A stretch of 64,000 bases of DNA, from contig OY744528.1 of the NCBI GenBank assembly GCA_963556195.1, positions 63,631,646 through 63,695,645 of the forward strand, read 5' to 3'. How positions within the stretch are numbered: the stretch's first letter is position 1; every line of letters begins with the position of its first letter. The DNA is from Sepiola atlantica (taxonomy: Eukaryota; Mollusca; Cephalopoda; Sepiida; Sepiolidae). The notes below the pieces were generated by a model. That model worked only from the letters and a program-made list of their open reading frames with translations, was not told the DNA's origin and ran no database searches. Positions 44,189 to 54,830 of this stretch are shown here, in pieces. The position numbers and the translations under genes were made by a program.

Positions 44189-45147
44189 GGATATTTAGGT
44201 ATATATAGAGAGATAAATTGAGAGAGAGAGAGAGAAAGGATAACAGAAAGATTGACAAATGTCGTTTTCTTCATTTGCTTAAATTCTTTACTGATATTTT
44301 ATTATATTAAAAAAGGAAAACTATTGATTTCTTTTATTTCTTTTATTTCTCATGATTTTATAAAAGAAATTAGAGGGCAGAATAGAAACCGCACACTTGA
44401 TGTTTTCAGTGTGATATTTTCTTAACGAAGCAATTCAGACATTTGTTTAGTCGTCTTTTACAATAGCACTCATGAGAAAAATCAGATTTTAATTACAAAA
44501 TGTCGGACAAGAGCAGTGGCTTCTTAATAAGACGCACACTTATATGATGTTTATCGGAAACTTCTACATGAACATGCACTTTCATATTTTAAGCACACTC
44601 TTTGGTCTGTCTTTCTATAAATAGGTAGACAGTAAACACGGACGTCCTTTTGTATTATATAGAAGATATAGGCGATATAGATATAGAGAGAGATGGGGAG
44701 AGAAAGAGAGAGAGATAAATAGAGAGAGAGAGAAACAGACACACACAGAGGCATTACGTACTAAGTATACCAACATCCTACATTTACATTTTATTATATT
44801 AAAAATAACAAAATATATTCTTTGATTTCATATAAATTTCTTTTTGTTTTAATTGAGAATAGAAACAGCACACGTGATAGTTTCAGTCTGATACTTTAAA
44901 AACTGAGCTGAGCATTTGTTTAGTCGTTTGTTTTAAATCACATTCATAAGAAAATTCTTATTTTATGTACAAAATGTTGAAAAATGATTGTTGTTTATAA
45001 TAAAGAATTTAAAAAATCAAGATTACTTCCATTATGTTTCTAAAAAATATGTGTGTATAAACTTTATATTTTAGTTACTTTCTTTCTATAAACGGATAGA
45101 CAGTCACAGATGCTCTCTTATATTATATTAAATATATAGAATACTTG

Positions 45148-45181
<34 letters not shown>

Positions 45182-45470
45182 AAGGGAGAGAGAGTGAGAG
45201 AGAGATAGAGAGAGAAAGAGAGATAGAGAGAGAAAGAGAGCGATAAAGATAGATATAGAACAAGAGAGAGAGAGAGAGCGATAAAGATAGATATAGAACA
45301 AGAGAAAGAGAGAGAGAGGGGTAGATAGACCGGCAGACAGTGAGGCGTTATGTACTACATTTCCAATAATTCTTCACTAACATGTTATTATATTAATAAG
45401 AAAAAAATATATTCATTGATTTAATATAATTGTTTTTTTTTAAATCGCAAATTCGATGTTCGCAGTCTCA
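44188..45470. repeat. Tandem ~475 bp units, CR1-type 3' ends with (GA)n
   Basis: Three related segments each run from a (GA)n tract through TTTATTATATTAA, GAATAGAAACCGCACAC-like sequence, AGTCTGATACTTT-like sequence and CATTTGTTTAGTCGTC. The boundaries CTTTCTATAAATAGGTAGACAG (in two parts, about 44608) and CTTTCTATAAACGGATAGACAG (about 45083) are about 475 bp apart. The third unit runs without a break into the C-terminal codons of the CR1-like ORF2 at 45421, so units 1 and 2 look like stacked 3' ends of that element. Confidence 0.6.
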
Positions 45471-47930
45471 TACTTTCCCAACTGAACAATTCATACATTT
45501 TTTGTCGACTTTTAAAATCGGATATGCGGGTAAGGAGCTTGAGGCCTGTATTGTCGGAAACGTGGTAAGTTAGGCTCCTCTGCGGGAGATAGAGATGAAA
45601 TATATGCTTTTTGAAAAGTGGGAAGTTCCCTATGTTACGTATAAATTTTGGAAGAGCAAACCGATGTGAAATACAGTATGGATAAAAGGACTTAGAATAC
45701 CGTTGTGTTAGGGAAGTTCGCAAATGTTGATAGACGTAGTTTAAATAAGAAGGAGCAATACCATACAGAATTTTATAAAAGAGGCAAAGTCTACGACAAT
45801 GTCGTCTATTATAAAGTGATTCCCATCCTAACTCAGAATACAACTTAAGTTTGATTGTTCCTTTCCAACATCCGGATACCACTAGCGCGGCGTTATATTG
45901 AACCAATTCCAAGAAACGTGAGGATTCGTTGTGCTGGTCCTGGTAAATTATATCTCCATAGTCAAGATGAGGTCTGACATGCAGTTTATATAACGTACCC
46001 AAAGTTTCCCTATTGACAAATCTTGCCAAAAATTACAACAGGCTAATATCCTTATTTGCCACACCGATCTTTTCAACAATATGTTTGTGAAAATTAAGTT
46101 TATTGTTCAGGACCATTCCTAGATGCTTAACTAGCTTGTCTTTGTTAACTGGGATACCGTTGAAGACATTTTGGGGGTGAGTAGGTTTATTTTGTTTTTG
46201 AGAGAAGATGACCTCTGTGGCAGGCTTAGTAGGGTCAGGGTTAAATTTCATTTTCCACTTTGATGCCCATTCTGATATTTTGGTTAGGTCTTTAGTTAGC
46301 ACTTGATATGTTGCATTCGGGTCAGAAACTTTTCCAAATAGCGCGACATCGTCGGCAAAGAGTCGTATATTTGATGAGGTGCCTTCAGCAAGGTCATTTA
46401 TGAAAATAAGAAATAAAAGAGGGCTTTGAATCGATCCTTGTGGAACTCCTGAACTTATGTTTTGCTAACCTGATGAGACACCATTGAGAACAACACGCTG
46501 CTTTCTGTTATTGAGGAAACTATCCAAAAGATTGTATGATTTTCCTCTTATTCCATTTGCTATTAATTTTTTCTTTAACCCAGAATACCAAACCTTGTCA
46601 AAGGCTTTAGATAGGTCCAATAATAGGGCACGAGTTTCACAAAATCTTCAAAAGATGTGTAGATTGAATCAACAATGGACAGGAGTTGGTAAATAGTGGA
46701 ATCGCCTGACTTGAAACCTGATTGGTGTGATGAAATGAGTTGATTAGCAATTAAAAATTGATACATTTGGTCAAAGATAAGTTTTTCAAATATTTTGCTG
46801 CATATTGGAAGAAGAGAAATAGGACGGTAATTTTTTATTTGTTGACGACTACTTTTTTGTGAACAGGTTGAACGTTGGCCATTTTCCACGCATCGGGAAA
46901 TTTGTCTGCTTGAAGAATTTTATTAAAAAGCTGGTTTAATATATTAGCCATTTTATCAGGGCAAAGTTTAATCATATGAGTTTAAATTTCGTCAGGTCCA
47001 CTGGCCTTTTTTATTTTTATTTTTTTAATTTCGTAAAGTATGGAATTTACATCAACAGTGAAATAGTTTAGTCTACTATTTGTGGCAGAAGGAACTTCCG
47101 GTACTATTTCATCATCGCTTGGGAGAGAACATAGATTGGAAAAATAATTATTGAAAAGCTCTGCTTTCTTTTTGAAGCAGGATATGTAGGAATCGTTGTC
47201 CTCAATCAGAGGAATGTTAGTTGTCTTTTTTTTGTTCAAAAACTTATTGTAAGCAGACCAGAATATTTTCTCACTAGCATTTGAGTCATTGAGATTATTA
47301 ACTAGTTTTTGTACATACGATTTTTTTTGCTTTATCAATTTTGATTTTAAGAGAATTTTGCAGGTCTTTTAGTGTTGCATGTGTAACTGCTGATTTATTT
47401 TTCTTATACCTTTGGAAAATTCTATGCTTACGTTTTATTAACTGTTTTATTTCCACCGACATCCATGGAGCGTCATGTTCGTTTACCGTAACGGTAGAAT
47501 TGGGTATATTTAAATTCATGATAGAAACGATTTTTGATGTAGAAAAAGTTGACACATTAATCTACAGAACGGACCAGAAATTCAGAACACCAATCAATAG
47601 AAGATAATTGCTCCCTCAAACTATCAATGTTTACTAGATTGTATTTCCATATACGCCTTAGGTAAGGAGGAGGGGGTGGAACACTAAAATTGAGCATACC
47701 CTGAATAATAGCGTGCTTACATTTTGAGTCAGGAGAGCAAATGACACTGGCATCAACAAATTCTTATATATGATAACACAGTATAAATATGATCAACACA
47801 GGTTTTAATGTGATCTTGGGGGAAATGTTTAGGTTCAGTGATAATTTTAGAAAGTCCATTTAATGTCGCAAATTCAACTAAAAGCTTACCGGCAGTATTC
47901 TTTTCCTCCTGTGACTAAAGGTTTCTACTG
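45421..47930 (-). pseudogene. CR1/jockey-type non-LTR retrotransposon, 5'-truncated ORF2
   Basis: Read from 47930 downward. The end of the endonuclease domain is KLLVEFATLNGLSKIITEPK and HFPQDHIKTCVDHIY (about 47890-47770). A linker follows (APWMSVEIKQLIKRKHRIFQRYKK in part, about 47470-47400). RT then gives KKASGPDEI (about 47005-46980), NYRPISLLPICSKIFEKLI (about 46835-46775), SSHQSGFKSGDST (about 46735), SSGVPQGSIQSPLLFLIFIN (about 46460-46400) and RLFADDVALF (about 46365-46335) with the FADD box intact. The tail is HLGMVLNNKLNFHKHI (about 46120-46075) and LYKLHVRPHLDYGDIIY (about 45990-45940), to the stop at 45421. A TAG (minus strand, 46467-46465) and a shift near 46630 break it. Very AT-rich compared with the 31-37 kb LINE, so older or from another lineage. 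Confidence 0.85.
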
Positions 47931-48700
47931 TCAACCGAACGGGTTCAGTGAATTGTTTAAGTGAGTTAATTTGAAAGACTTCCATAAGTCCAGTCAGTTA
48001 GCTCAGTCAGTAACGACGAACAGTGCAGGCCGACTATCTTTCAGTTACTTATTTGTTACAAATTGTGTAACATTGATCCATTGGCCCTTCTATAAACCAT
48101 GGCTTTTTGCCTAAGATAAGACTGCAGTATCTGTTCCGATAGATGCTACACTCTGTAGACCGGTACTGTCTTGGCCTTCGGGCCATTGATTCCGCCGGTA
48201 CGAAGTCCTGTGCAGTTCTAGGTGATCCACCTCACCAGACGTTGCCTTTTCACCCTTTTAAAAGGGGTTAGTTTATTGCTATTCGTCGGAGAATTCTGAC
48301 GGGGCTGCTCAGACAATTTTTTTAGGCCAAAGCTTTATTTTGTTAGTCTTCAAAATAGGATTAACGATGATTTTTTTTATTTTTCGCTGTTTATTAAGTG
48401 TATTGTCTTTTATGTATGCTTAATCTTTTCTAGGAACGTTTGCAGTTTAAGGACCTTGCAGAAATAACGTTATTATTTAGAAAACCATTATGAATTAAAA
48501 GAAAACACAATATTTAACATTGAGTTTATAATTTGTGTCTTACAAAATAAAATATAGGCTCTTTTTAGAAGCTAACGGCTTCAATATACCGCTAAACTAT
48601 ACAGAAAACATAGAATTTTTATATCGGGTACGAAGTTAAAATCTAGTGTTTATTTTATTTAGGAAGAATTTATTTTCTATCCAGCGAATTAGTAACATTG
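47931..48700. other. Non-coding stretch with a tRNA-like start
   Basis: GTTAGCTCAGTCAGTAAC at about 47996-48013 resembles a tRNA box A, but no box B is found at the right distance. 48245-48370 resembles 51195-51310 (ATTCTGACGGGGCTGCTCAG / AATGCCGATGGGGTTGTTAG, then GCCAAAGCTTTATTT). Confidence 0.35.
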
Positions 48701-49730
48701 CTTTTTTTTTACTTTTCGAGTAAAGAAAAATTCAACGTTAATTCTATCTTAGAAAAGTTACTAAATAAAAATAAACTGAAAAGAAATTATTGTATTTGGG
48801 GTGGGGGATAAAATGGCAATTTGATGTGTTTTTTTTAATAATGAAAACGATTTTGTATTTTTACATGATTGCGATTGATTGGTTCATATGAGTCACGTGA
48901 TACAAATCTGGCGGCAAGTGGAGTGTAGTGGAGTCTAGTGGCGGCGACAAAAAGTGCTGCCACGCACATATTTTACTACTAAGTTCGGGTGGTAAAACGA
49001 AAAATATATATTAAAAATGCATGTATTGTATTTCTACTCTTTCACGGAAAGCAACAACAATTATTTTAGAATGCAGATTAGGATATCAGTTTTGCATTTT
49101 TGTTTCTTCGGAAACAAGTCATCTTAATTTTTTGTTAATAGTTAAAAAAATTGGATGAATTACTTCGTGATACTTCGAAATCTTAAAGGAATTTAGAAGC
49201 ATTTAAACTGTAAAAGAGAACGACATTTAAAGTGGCATGAGGGTTTGCTAAGAATGTTGCTTCTTAGCAAATCCTCATGTAGTAAAAGATCGAAGGTTTG
49301 GCGGGGGGGGGGGGGTTAGACCGAAAAATATAGTCGTCATCTTTATAAACAATGGAACGAAACTAAGGATACGCAACACGTAAATTGATAAAGGAAAGTG
49401 AGAAATCTTAAATATTGTTTCAAACTACTTCAAACGCCAATATGTATTAAAAATAGGTAAATGTGTATATTAAATGAAATAAAGGAAAAAAATCAAATAC
49501 ATTTCGTCAAATTGAATGAAATGGAATAATTATTTTTTAAAGAAGAAATAAATAAAATGTTTGTTATTTTACGCTTACAAATATATTTTAATAAAATATT
49601 TTAGCTGCTTACAAATACATTGGATAGATTACTTCGTGACCAATAGAAATCTGAAAGGAATTTAGAAGCATTTAAACTGTCGGAAAGAAAGAACATTAAA
49701 TAACAGAATTAGGAGTTTTTATACAAAATC
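48700..49730 (+). repeat. Dispersed repeat family R4, copies 1 and 2
   Basis: Block GGATGAATTACTTCGTGATA / GGATAGATTACTTCGTGACC then AATTTAGAAGCATTTAAACT occurs at about 49153 and 49620; a third is at 51991. Copy 1 continues into a hairpin at 49236-49279 and ATATAGTCGTCATCTTTATA, matching 52550-52690. G14 run at about 49298-49313. Confidence 0.65.
49236..49279. repeat. R4 hairpin, copy 1
   Basis: CATGAGGGTTTGCTAAGAA pairs with TTCTTAGCAAATCCTCATG with one G-T wobble; loop TGTTGC. Confidence 0.8.
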
Positions 49731-50447
49731 TTCTTCTTTTCCTCTTCTTTTCTTTTTTATATATAAAGTAGAGAGGATTTTTCCCTTGTTCATATTTGCT
49801 TAATAGGAAAATAACCCCATCCATCACAGGCTACTAAACTCACCAATTCATTACGCTTATTCACTCGAGCGTGTTAGAGTAAATTTTCATTATTTTTCAC
49901 CAACAAACACTAAATATTACATTTGGCGCACCATGTACGACTCTCCGCCAAACCAACTCCATATATGTGGTAGCAATAATTTTTCCCCCTAACAATTCTG
50001 TACTGTCACTCCACTCATCGACACCGGGAACTAATAAACACAGTTTAATTTTCACAAAAGACTCCGTTCTTATTTATTATTTGCCTGGTATTAATTTACT
50101 ACATAATATATAAAGCAATACACAAAGACTTAATTACCGCTCCCGTTCACTCCGATGATTTTCCGCAAATATCAGATTATGTTATTTCTATTTCTACCTA
50201 TGACTTCTATATTTATATTTATTTCGGAATTAATTTGATGGTAACTCGGGATAATCATAATCCATGGTTTAGCCTTCTCATCGACGAAGGCAATTCTGAG
50301 ATGAAGCATTATCTCGATGCCCAAGGTTTTCAATGCTTCCACATGCACACATTTGTTTGTGACAGACTGGGTGATAGCAGGATGAAGTTGGTGTTACTAA
50401 TAAACGTTTCAAAATTTTCGCGATCGACGCTGTTACGGATGAGAGAA
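49731..50447. other. Non-coding stretch
   Basis: TTTGGCGCACCATGTACGAC at 49922-49941 looks like a primer-binding site next to a possible LTR end, but no matching LTR pair is in the window. Confidence 0.35.
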
Positions 50448-50894
50448 CATCCGTAAAAGCGATTTTGAGGGCTGAAAAATCTGTTGCAAAGCGGACCATT
50501 ATTTGTAGTTCCCCAACTCACACATGGTGCATCCATTAACATACCGGTGATTTTTCGGATTGCATATATACATTCTTTTTTCGCATTGTTGAGGATCCGC
50601 ATAATATGCAAAGTTATTCATTCCATCCTCCCTCCAGTCCTTCTCTCCACAGAACAACCGATACAGTATCTTTTGAGCAAAGTCCAATGAACGCAATTTA
50701 AAGTGAAGAACAGAAAAACAATGCAAGTTTGCCTTGTTAATACGCTTCCAACGAGCTATTCCAAATCCAATACAAAAGTAAAAAGTATAACAGTTTAAAT
50801 GTATTAAGTATAAAAGTATAAATGTATGTCAAAATACAAATAATGGTCCGCTTTGCAACAGATTTTTCAGCCCTCAAAATCACTTTTACGGATG
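50448..50894. repeat. Inverted repeat, 57-bp arms
   Basis: Arms 50448-50504 and 50838-50894 share CATCCGTAAAAG, GATTTTGAGGGCTGAAAAAT and CTGTTGCAAAGCGGACCATT as reverse complements with one mismatch, around a 333-bp spacer. Overlapping short minus-strand frames span the spacer (50330-50726) but have no recognised family. Confidence 0.85.
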
Positions 50895-51098
50895 AAGTGA
50901 TAGTAGTTGAGGTCTTGTTGGAAGCATATTAGCAAGTCGCTTCTTGTGAAAAAAGAACAAACAGAAATTTCAATTTTGGGGGGCTTGGGCCCAAATCACA
51001 ATATTTGGTCATTTTGGGCCAAATACACATTTTTGGACTTAATCTAGGCATTAAATGATTTTCTGGAACTGCTTGATGGCTCATTTGAAACATATCAG

Positions 51099-51166
51099 CA
51101 AGTCGCTTCTAGTAAAAATGACAAAATTGGTTCTTGAATTTTGTCATTTTTACTAGAAGCGACTTG
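51099..51166. repeat. Perfect 30-bp-arm hairpin
   Basis: 51099-51128 and 51137-51166 are exact reverse complements (CAAGTCGCTTCTAGTAAAAA...), loop GGTTCTTG. A direct copy of the left arm with its upstream flank (GCATATTAGCAAGTCGCTTC) lies at about 50924-50943. Confidence 0.95.
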
Positions 51167-51402
51167 TCCCAAGTTTTGCTTTCTCACTCTTTGAGAAGGG
51201 ATTAATTGTTTGCTAATCACCCGAGGGACCCCTACCGGGGAATGCCGATGGGGTTGTTAGGCAATTTTTTAGCCAAGGCTTTATTTAGTTACCATTCAAA
51301 ATAGAAAAACATTTTTTTTAATTCAGAGTAAGGGATTGGTTGCGCATATACAATTAACGTAAAATGATCCCCGTCTTTTAGGACACTTAACTAAAAAATT
51401 TA

Positions 51403-51680
51403 CCACTAATCCTAAGTCCGACCGGCAAATTCGAAAAACCATACATAATCGTATTTAAATAATGAATTAACGCAACCTGCCGAAAAAAACAATGCATCGA
51501 ATTATTCTTCACCGCAAAAGAAAACTGATTAACTGACCTAAAAAGTTAGAAGTGGTGGATCATTTGAGATTAAAATTATATGCAAAACTGATCTCCCAAT
51601 TTGCATTCAGAAAGAATTTTTTTTTTAATTCAATTTTCAAATGTATTTTGCGTTTTGCCACCCGGACCTAGGGTTAGTAG
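51403..51680. mobile_element. Small MITE-like element with CTAAGTCC-type inverted ends
   Basis: 51403-51427 (CCACTAATCCTAAGTCCGAC...) and the reverse complement of 51656-51680 (CTACTAACCCTAGGTCCGGG...) are imperfect 25-bp inverted repeats, about 278 bp end to end. The left end extends to GGACACTTAACTAA, matching the arms at 41308 and 42124. No coding content. Confidence 0.55.
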
Positions 51681-51699
51681 TAGAAAGGGTGCGTGGTTT

Positions 51700-52410
51700 T
51701 TATGATGTAATCTTGAACTGAATGCTCTTTAGAAAAAATTGGAAAAATGTTTTAAAATGAAATAAAAAAGGTTGTCAATGTTAAATCTCGTTTTTCTAAG
51801 TACTTCAAACGCCAATACGTATAGAAAAGTAAGCTTGTATATCAAATAAAATAAAGGAATAAAATCAAATACATTTCGTCAAATTAAATAAAATAAATTT
51901 TTATTTTTTAAACAGATAAATCAATAGAATGTTTTATTTTAATACTTGCAAACATATTTTAATACAATATTTTGGGCTGCGTAAAAAAAAAAAACATTGG
52001 ATGAATCACTTCGCGACCCTTAGAAATTTGAAAAGGATTTAGAAGCCTTTAAACTGTAGAATCGAAATGACTTTACACTTGCATGGGTGTCTGCTAAGAT
52101 TTAAATAATATCATAAATGATACATTCAACTGTAAGTTAATTTGAAGCATTTAAACTCTCATTGGGGGAAAATAGGGTACCCGTATCGGCCTGAATGTTT
52201 GTGATTTACGAAAATGGTTGAGCTATTTGAACAGAAGCAAAGTGAATTTTGCTGAATTTTCTGTTGCATTTCATGTGATTAAAATAGGAATTAACGATGT
52301 TTAATATTAGTTCCCAAATCTAGTGTGAGAAGGCAAAGCCTGGGAGGGTGACCTCCTAGCTCTGCACAGGACAGTGCCTCAGACATGTTTGCATGTTTAC
52401 AGCTAGTTTC
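51700..52410 (+). repeat. Repeat family R4, copy 3 and flanks
   Basis: 51780-51900 resembles 49400-49510 (CTTCAAACGCCAATA then AATACATTTCGTCAAATT). 51991-52095 repeats GGATGAATCACTTCGCGACC and AGCCTTTAAACTGTAGAA. Confidence 0.6.
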
Positions 52411-52419
52411 TAAATAAAA

Positions 52420-52900
52420 TGTCTTTAATTAATTGTATCAATAATTTTTATTAATATTACTTTGGAGAAAAATATTGTAAATACATATGTAAATTTGAGA
52501 ATAGCAGTTATAAGTGCATACACGTGAAATTGTCGAAGAGAACGAACTTTAAACTGGCATGAGGATTTGCTAAGAATTTTGATTCTTAGCAAATCCTCAT
52601 GTAGTGAAAGATTGAAAGTTTGGAATGTTTCGTCTGCCGAAAATTATAGTCGCCATCTTTATAAACAATCTAAACGAAAGTAATAATACGTAAATTTATA
52701 ATAAATTTTATTAATATTACTTTGGAGAAAAATATTCTAAATACATATGTAAATTTGAGAATAGCAGTTATAAGTGTATATTTGTAAATATACATTTATT
52801 AGAAGTTTCAAAGAAATGAATTATGTGAATTGCAAAACACGCCTGTTGTTTGAGCGCATTTTGGTAGCATTATATATAGTAGTTGAAAGAGTAATATATT
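52420..52900 (+). repeat. R3 end module, duplicated, with R4 hairpin between
   Basis: TTTATTAATATTACTTTGG and TAAATTTGAGAATAGCAG occur at about 52446-52508 and again at about 52708-52770. Between them lies an R4 segment with the hairpin at 52558-52601. The second copy continues through ATTTATTAGAAGTTTCAAAG to a box-B-like GTGTGTTCGAATCGC at about 52921. Confidence 0.7.
52558..52601. repeat. R4 hairpin, copy 2 (perfect)
   Basis: CATGAGGATTTGCTAAGAAT and ATTCTTAGCAAATCCTCATG are exact reverse complements of 20 bp with loop TTTG. Confidence 0.95.
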
Positions 52901-53389
52901 GAGTAAGATACTGAACGTATTGTGTGTTCGAATCGCATTCTCGTCTGTGAAGTTTGTGTATTATTTATTTGTTGCCACTTTGTTTTTGCCCCCCTTTTCG
53001 TTCTGTTAGCCGTCGTTATAAATACTCGAGGTCCGTTTTAATTATATGGCCATTCTTTTTTAAGCTATTAATTATGGTGATATTTCTTTCTAAACTCGTC
53101 ACGGCACAACGAGATGTCACGATAACATAATTTGCAAAAAAAAAGTATAATTTACATTTTAAATATTATTTACTTCGAACTGAAATCAATTTAAAAATAA
53201 TTATAAATGTATTTCAATAATTAAAAAAAAACGAGAAAATGCATTTATTCATAACATAGCCTCTTAATGATCTTAATTCATTGTTAGTGAGTAAAAAAGG
53301 GAACAAAGCTATTCTTCAGTGCTAAGTATGTGAATCAGTAAGCTTCTATTGTCTTTGGAGCTGCATACTAAAATGTTCCACTTTGACTT
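52901..53389. other. AT-rich non-coding stretch
   Basis: Nothing beyond the end of the R3 module. Confidence 0.4.
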
Positions 53390-53612
53390 AAAACGTCGAG
53401 TTACGAGTTCAAATCACGACAGCGGCGTCAAATTTATTTGTTCTTTATTTAGTTGCTAAGCTGTGCCCTAATGTATTTCTTACGTTTACAAAGATTCTTG
53501 AAAATTAAGTAAATAGTATTTACCGCCCCTTCTTTCGTTTACAAAAATTCTCGAGAACGGACAGACAGACAGACAGACAGACAGAGAACCTGCTCGTTAT
53601 ATTATAAGTTGA
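53390..53612 (+). repeat. SINE-like unit, copy 1
   Basis: A box-B-like GAGTTCAAATCACGAC at 53407-53422, then AGCGGCGTCAAATTTATTTG, GTTGCTAAGCTGTGCCCTAA, AAGTAAATAGTATTTACC, a (GACA)n tract at 53558-53586 and CTCGTTATATTATAAG. It matches 54105-54300 in order. The 5' tRNA-like part is poorly preserved. Confidence 0.55.
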
Positions 53613-53770
53613 CTAGTGAAAATAGACTCCCTACGGTCGTCTATTTTTGCTAGATGCCGCGTCAGAAATGAACGCTCATCCGTAAACCGATGGAGCCACA
53701 GTCATATTTCTTGGGTGGTGAGACATTGATTTTCTTTGTTTCGGACCAAAAATATTTTTAGTTAAGGAAA
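53613..53770 (+). repeat. CTAG hairpin (copy 4) plus CCGCGTCAG module
   Basis: Hairpin 53613-53653: AAAATAGAC pairs with GTCTATTTT around TCCCTACGGTC, with CTAG ends. GCCGCGTCAGAAATGAACGC, GTAAACCGATGGAGCC and TTTCTTGGGTGGTGAGACAT follow, matching 29301-29410 closely. Confidence 0.8.
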
Positions 53771-54045
53771 AAAAAATTGTCGACCCCCCCCCCCGAATTT
53801 TTTTACACTCTCCCACGCAAAGAACTATTTTTTGTTTAAAACTGAAAAAAAATGTCGACTCCCCCTAATTATTTTTACCTACCCATTATAAAAAAATCGA
53901 GCGCGAACGGAGACCCCACACTATATGAAAGAATCGGTGTTTATACATAGGCTCATTCGTTATCGCTAAGTAAAAAAGTGAAAAAACACATTACTTTAGA
54001 GTAAGTAGTTAAATGAAAATCGTTCTGTTAACTTTGTGACGTTTG
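53771..54045. other. Low-complexity A- and C-rich stretch
   Basis: Runs of C and A similar to 29410-29700, probably part of the same repeat module. No gene. Confidence 0.45.
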
Positions 54046-54310
54046 CGCAGTCGGTAGCGTGTCGGACAAATCTGTCCGAAGTAATTTGTTACGCTAAGGT
54101 TACAATTTCAAATGACGACCTCGGCGTCGAAATTATTTATTGTTTATTTAGTTGTTAAGATGTACCATAATGTATTTCTTATGTGTCTGACTTAGAAATT
54201 AAGTAAATAGTATTTACCCCCGCCATCCTACTCTTACAAAAGTTCTCGTCGACGGACATACGGACAGAGAAAAGCTCTTCGTTATATAATAAGTGAATTA
54301 GAAATGAAGA
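54046..54310 (+). repeat. SINE-like unit, copy 2, with tRNA-related head
   Basis: TGCGCAGTCGGTAGCGTGTC (54046-54065) resembles box A, and AAGGTTACAATTTCAAATGA (about 54096) a worn box B. The body and the TCGTTATATAATAAG end match copy 1 at 53390. RNA polymerase III promoter boxes are inferred. Confidence 0.5.
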
Positions 54311-54449
54311 TTTGGTATCTATCTGTGTGAAGATGAAACTATATGAATACTAACTTTTGATACTTAATTCAGTTTACTGTACTATTTCTCACTAATGTGC
54401 TATCTTTCAATGCTCAATTCATGTGATTGGGTTCTATAATGTCATGATA

Positions 54450-54830
54450 CCACTATCACATGCGTTACATTTTCCTTTTTGAAAGGAGGTAGTGTCGTAT
54501 CTGTTTTTTATTCATGGTACCATACTTTGCCTTCTTGGGAGTAGTGTTGTAACTCTTCTGTAATCATGATACCATCATCCCAGAAAGGATCTTCTCTTTT
54601 GGCGGGTAGTGTAGCATATGTTTTGCTGTCAGGAAACCATCTATCAGGCATTAGCCATTCTTTTTGGGATGTTGTAGTATATGTTCGTTCGTCCTGATAC
54701 CATTCTCCAAGAATTACCTCCTTTATTGGAAGGAGCAGTGTAGTATATGTTTGTTCGTAATATCATCCTCCCAGGCATTACCTCCGTCTTAGTGACAGTT
54801 TAGTATATGTTTGTCCGTCATTATAACATC
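54450..54830 (+). repeat. Diverged tandem repeat, ~65-80 bp unit, locus 2
   Basis: Five to six units with GGAGGTAGTGTCGTATCTG, GTAGTATATGTTTGTTCG, ATGATACCAT and CCCAGGCATTACCTCC. Same family as 20148-20455. It ends in GCTAGCAGAAATATGCGATC, a half-copy of the CTAG hairpin. Confidence 0.75.

Noticed and set aside
49915..50100. Possible LTR end with primer-binding site (TGGCGCACCATGTACGAC)
   Set aside because: No second LTR, no gag-pol remnant and no clear TG...CA boundaries nearby. The motif alone is insufficient.
50330..50726. Overlapping minus-strand frames across the spacer of the 50.4-50.9 kb inverted repeat as a gene
   Set aside because: Three different overlapping frames, no recognised domain and no start context; more likely a decayed repeat.
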